From assembly GCF_027925525.1 (NCBI RefSeq), contig NZ_BSDJ01000035.1, positions 19,267-83,266 of the forward strand: DNA of 64,000 nt, read 5' to 3'. The notes under the pieces are model-generated. The model saw only the letters and a list, made by a program, of their open reading frames with translations, was not told the DNA's origin and made no database searches. The translations under genes and the position numbers were made by a program. How positions within the stretch are numbered: position 1 is the stretch's first letter; each line of letters starts with the position of its first letter. This document shows positions 61,329-64,000 of the stretch, in pieces. This stretch comes from Paenibacillus tyrphae (GTDB taxonomy: Bacteria; Bacillota; Bacilli; Paenibacillales; NBRC-103111).

Positions 61329-61475
61329 TTATTGAAGCTGGGATGTCGTGGGGTCCGTCTCGCTTTTGCGGGTGCGGTAAAAAAACCAGCAATCGTTCAG
61401 CAAACGGATTTGCCGGCGGTTTTTGTTGTAAAATGCTCGCATCAGCTGGTTGCAAAGCCATTGTGGCAACACCAT
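61329..61475 (-). CDS. cmpA: Cortex morphogenetic protein CmpA
   Basis: 48 residues from ATG 61475 with AAGGGA upstream. The sequence 'LPQWLCNQLMRAFYNKN' followed by 'QIRLLNDCWFFYR' matches the short CmpA peptide of spore formers (about 37 residues in B. subtilis), with an extra polar tail. CmpA helps degrade SpoIVA when spore-coat assembly goes wrong. In B. subtilis it also lies between tex (ydcI) and the sprT-like gene; here it points the other way. An easily missed gene. Confidence 0.88.
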   Translation of the reverse strand: MVLPQWLCNQLMRAFYNKNRRQIRLLNDCWFFYRTRKSETDPTTSQLQ

Positions 61476-61548
61476 CAGTCCCTTCCCATCTAGCTGCTGT
61501 ACACTATACAGCATATGGGCGGGAGCCGCTGCGGGTGCAGGTCCTTTT

Positions 61549-61911
61549 TTAGGCGAAATCCTCTTCCTCTTCGTACCACTGCTCAAGCTGTGCCTGAAGC
61601 GCGCGAATCTCGGTCAAGAGGGAGACGAGCGGATACTCTTTTTCCTGTTCTTGAATTGCGCTGAACGTCTGTTCCAGGCGGTTGATGTAGTCCAGGCCGT
61701 GCTGGAGCGTATAGCCCGGATGCACAAGCTCAAGTCCGTCGAATTCTGCGATGAACACCGGCAGTTTGGGAGCATTGGGTGCCGTCAGCTTGTCCAGCTC
61801 CTTATGCAGCCGTTGATTAAGCGCAGCTAGTTGGTACATATGGGTAGCCGGCATTTCCACGAATTCGATCTGGTCCTCCAGCTTAAGCAGGGCGCATTTC
61901 TTTTTGAACAT
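61549..61911 (-). CDS. Conserved-looking hypothetical cytoplasmic protein
   Basis: 120 residues from ATG 61911 (GGAG nine bases upstream; the longer frame starts inside that site). It is acidic and helical, with no membrane segment: 'CALLKLEDQIEFVEMPATHMYQLAALNQRLHKELDKL' region and a Gln/Glu-rich end 'QLEQWYEEEEDFA'. I do not recognise a family. It lies next to cmpA on the same strand. Confidence 0.65.
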   Translation of the reverse strand: MFKKKCALLKLEDQIEFVEMPATHMYQLAALNQRLHKELDKLTAPNAPKLPVFIAEFDGLELVHPGYTLQHGLDYINRLEQTFSAIQEQEKEYPLVSLLTEIRALQAQLEQWYEEEEDFA

Positions 61912-62052
61912 CGGGTTAAACTCCTCTCTATGGGTCAAAGGGACGATTTGTCCGAAGCAATTCCAGATTCCTACTTGACAGTTTAGCCTAACCTGCGGTT
62001 ACAATTCAAGAGAGAAAACAAAGAGAAACCAGAGAGTAAGGGTGGGAAAACG

Positions 62053-62529
62053 ATGGATGACCGACAGCTGCAGCTGTGGGTAGAGCAAATATCGCTGTCG
62101 TCGTTTGGGTGTCCTTTTTTGCATCGGGCGAGGTTCAACCGGAGATTAAAGTCGACGGGAGGGCGCTATTTCACCCGGACGCATGATATCGAGATCAGCT
62201 GGCTGCAGTATGAACAGTTCGGAGCCGCCGACGTGGAGAAAATTATTAAGCATGAATTGTGCCATTACCACCTGCATTTGCTGGGCGGAGGGTATCGGCA
62301 CCGGGATGACGATTTCAAGCGTTTGCTGGACAAGGTCGGAGGGACACGCTATTGCCGGTCGCTTCCGCAGGAGCTGAAGCGTACCGAGCCTTACCGGTAC
62401 AAGCTCGTTTGTACAAGCTGCAGTGCGGAGTATATGCGTAAACGCAAGACTGATCCGAAGAAATACGTCTGCGGTTTCTGCAAAGGCAAATTAAAGCTGC
62501 TTGCCCTTGACTTACAGCCGCATTCATGA
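62053..62529 (+). CDS. SprT-like zinc metalloprotease-family protein
   Basis: 158 residues. The zinc motif HELCH is at residues 67-71 with a further His in 'HYHLH', and a C-terminal zinc ribbon uses C120, C123, C140 and C143. SprT-like proteins share the fold of Spartan proteases. The location after tex and cmpA matches B. subtilis ydcK. The substrate is unknown. Confidence 0.93.
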   Translation: MDDRQLQLWVEQISLSSFGCPFLHRARFNRRLKSTGGRYFTRTHDIEISWLQYEQFGAADVEKIIKHELCHYHLHLLGGGYRHRDDDFKRLLDKVGGTRYCRSLPQELKRTEPYRYKLVCTSCSAEYMRKRKTDPKKYVCGFCKGKLKLLALDLQPHS

Positions 62530-62547
62530 TAAATTAAAAATTGTCAT

Positions 62548-62623
62548 TCCCTGATAGCTCAGTTGGTAGAGCACTCGACTGTTAATCGAGTTGTCACAGG
62601 TTCGAGTCCTGTTCGGGGAGCCA
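62548..62623 (+). tRNA. tRNA-Asn (GTT)
   Basis: 76 bases with encoded CCA. Acceptor TCCCTGA/TCGGGGA, D-arm AGCTCAGTTGGTAGAGC, anticodon loop CTGTTAA with GTT, and T-arm GGTTCGAGTCC. Confidence 0.97.
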
Positions 62624-62631
62624 TTTTTCTT

Positions 62632-62719
62632 GGAGAGATACCCAAGTGGCTCAAGGGGACCCTCTGCTAAGGGGTTAGACTGCGTAAGTGGTGCGAGGGT
62701 TCGAATCCCTCTCTCTCCG
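62632..62719 (+). tRNA. tRNA-Ser (GCT)
   Basis: 88 bases, class II with a long variable arm. Acceptor GGAGAGA/TCTCTCC, anticodon loop CTGCTAA with GCT, T-arm GGTTCGAATCC. The CCA end is not encoded. It follows tRNA-Asn by 8 bases. Confidence 0.96.
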
Positions 62720-62733
62720 TAGATCATAAACGA

Positions 62734-62755
62734 AACCGCCGAAAGGCGGTTTTTT
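62734..62755 (+). terminator. Rho-independent terminator of the tRNA pair
   Basis: AACCGCC pairs with GGCGGTT around a GAAA tetraloop, followed by six T. Confidence 0.92.
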
Positions 62756-62840
62756 ATTTTCTACAGAGAGGTGAATAGGGGTTCGAACTCGAGCAGAGGG
62801 GCGTCGGAGCGGCAGCTATGCGCCGCGAAGTCTCCCCGGG

Positions 62841-63773
62841 CTAAATCCATCTTTTCCACTTAAAAATAGCCCACAAGGAAATCGTAACAACGATCATGAC
62901 GATCCAAACGTATGCGTACCCGAAGTTCCAGCTGAGCTCAGGGATATTCTTGAAATTCATACCGTACAAACCGACGATAAAGGTCAGCGGGAGAAAAATC
63001 GAGCTGATGATTGTCAGTGTCTTCATGATCTCGTTCATACGGTCGGATTTAATGCTCATTTGCAGCTCAAGCAGGCCGGTGAGCGATTCCCGAAATACGT
63101 CCAAGGAATCGACAACGCGGGAAATATGATCGTAGATGTCGATAAAATAGACATCCGCTTCCTGGCGAATATACGGGAAGCTCTGATGCGTTATCGTACC
63201 CAACATCGTTTTCTCTTCGGCGATAATGCGGCGGAGACGATGCATTTTTCGTTTCGATTTAAATATTTCTCGGGATACGTGGACGTAAGGATTACGATAA
63301 ATCATTTGCTCCAAGCGGTCGACGCGGTCCTCGATTTGATTGATGATGTCGGTATAGTCGTCGACGCAGCGGTCCAATAGTAAATATAAGATGCGCCCGC
63401 AATGCTCCATGCTGCCTTCGACCTGCAAGAAATGCTTTTGGAGCTCGTCGAAAAAAGGAAGAGGCTCTTTACAAATGGTAATGACAAAATTTCTACCGAC
63501 CACGATAGCGATTTCGGCCGTAGTAAGCTGCTTGTCCACCACGGCAAAGAACGTGATGAAGACATGGTCTTTGTACCGGTCCATTTTGGGACGCTGATTC
63601 AGTTTGATGCAATCCTCGACCACAAGCGGGTGGCAGTGAAACTGATGTTTAAGTACGTGTTCCACTTGCTTTGCTTCGGGGGCTGTCATATGGAGCCAGA
63701 CGTTCTCATTGTCGCCCGGAACTCGGGCTTCCTGTTCCGTAACCTGACCGGTAGCATGGTTGAATACCAGCAT
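62841..63773 (-). CDS. corA: CorA-type magnesium/divalent cation channel
   Basis: 310 residues from ATG 63773 (AGAGGTG upstream; an upstream start adds 17 residues without a site). A large cytoplasmic domain is followed by two C-terminal membrane helices with the selectivity motif YGMNF between them. The 'FIVGLYGMNFKNIPE' region is standard. A lysine/arginine-rich tail 'FKWKRW' ends the protein. CorA forms pentameric channels for Mg2+, Co2+ or Ni2+. Confidence 0.95.
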   Translation of the reverse strand: MLVFNHATGQVTEQEARVPGDNENVWLHMTAPEAKQVEHVLKHQFHCHPLVVEDCIKLNQRPKMDRYKDHVFITFFAVVDKQLTTAEIAIVVGRNFVITICKEPLPFFDELQKHFLQVEGSMEHCGRILYLLLDRCVDDYTDIINQIEDRVDRLEQMIYRNPYVHVSREIFKSKRKMHRLRRIIAEEKTMLGTITHQSFPYIRQEADVYFIDIYDHISRVVDSLDVFRESLTGLLELQMSIKSDRMNEIMKTLTIISSIFLPLTFIVGLYGMNFKNIPELSWNFGYAYVWIVMIVVTISLWAIFKWKRWI

Positions 63774-63872
63774 CGAATACACCTCTGTAGGGGAATGGGG
63801 TCCTTTTGCAGTTGATTGTAACATAGGGAAGGATTACCTCCAAAAAGGCGAAAATTTTTTTTCACAAAAGGC

Positions 63873-63901
63873 TTGTCAAGCTCATCCCATTCCGCTATAA
63901 T
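63873..63901 (+). promoter_or_regulatory. Promoter of the tRNA-Glu gene
   Basis: TTGTCA (63873-63878), 17-base spacer, perfect TATAAT (63896-63901). The tRNA begins 41 bases downstream. Confidence 0.8.
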
Positions 63902-63941
63902 AACACTTGTCGCTCAAAAAGGTAGCGATGATATACAGCAT

Positions 63942-64000
63942 GGCCCGTTGGTCAAGGGGTTAAGACACCTCCCTTTCACGGAGGTAACAGGGGTTCGAAT
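63942..64000 (+). tRNA. tRNA-Glu (TTC), 3' end outside window
   Basis: GGCCCGT acceptor start, D-arm, anticodon stem CCTCC/GGAGG with TTC in the loop, and the beginning of the T-arm GGTTCGAAT. The window ends inside the T-arm. Confidence 0.93.

Noticed and set aside
62770..62840. T-arm-like string GGGGTTCGAACTC after the tRNA pair
   Set aside because: Only the B-box-like piece is visible; no acceptor, D-arm or anticodon arm could be folded, so I do not call a tRNA or attachment site.

Overview
The window looks like a chromosomal segment of a spore-forming, Gram-positive Firmicute, most likely Paenibacillus or a close relative. The evidence is S-layer-homology (SLH) domains, a HrcA/CIRCE-controlled groESL, gene neighbourhoods shared with Bacillus subtilis (ydiF-moaC-tatA-tatC-groESL and ydcC-alr-ndoAI-ndoA-tex-cmpA-sprT), a CmpA sporulation peptide, GTG/TTG starts with strong AGGAGG ribosome binding sites, and a mid-to-high G+C backbone. 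Species identity is inference from these features only.

Layout. 1-0.9 kb: partial Fur-regulated iron-siderophore binding lipoprotein. 1-7.3 kb: polysaccharide deacetylase, then a MoxR / DUF58 / transglutaminase operon. 7.3-11.1 kb: guaA, then a guanine riboswitch and purine permease. 11.2-11.5 kb: a gene-free stretch packed with DnaA-box-like 9-mers. 11.6-20.7 kb: a large unknown membrane protein, the ABC-F protein YdiF, a membrane-anchored EEP-family enzyme, and an ECF transporter (with an ATPase-EcfT fusion) divergent from bioY around a BirA-like operator. 21-27 kb: folate enzyme, molybdenum cofactor genes, tatA/tatC and groES/groEL. 27.2-54.1 kb: a surface-glycan island. It holds an SLH protein, an O-antigen-ligase-type membrane enzyme, an acyltransferase, an ABC glycan exporter (Wzm/Wzt), WsaE/WsaF-like transferases, galU, an AT-rich cassette of sugar-modifying genes, rmlACBD, two further GT2 enzymes and the initiating sugar-phosphate transferase. 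54.4-64 kb: a small repeat-containing secreted protein, a YdcC-like lipoprotein, alr, the NdoAI/NdoA toxin-antitoxin pair, tex, cmpA, a SprT-like protein, tRNA-Asn, tRNA-Ser, corA and the start of a tRNA-Glu.

How the island would work (inference). The transferase at 52.7 kb loads the first sugar on undecaprenyl phosphate, dTDP-rhamnose from RmlABCD feeds the rhamnosyltransferases, Wzm/Wzt export the chain, and the ligase-like enzyme at 29-31.5 kb transfers it to a surface acceptor, perhaps the adjacent SLH protein. The AT-rich 40.3-47.6 kb block carries a GT-C-like membrane protein, an SMR-type small membrane protein, a polyprenyl-phosphate GT2, and three sugar enzymes (FAD oxidoreductase, short-chain dehydrogenase-like, TIM-barrel isomerase-like). 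This resembles a three-component gtr-type decoration system making an uncommon lipid-linked sugar, and it is the best candidate here for undescribed biology.

No CRISPR array, intact insertion sequence, prophage or rRNA gene was seen.
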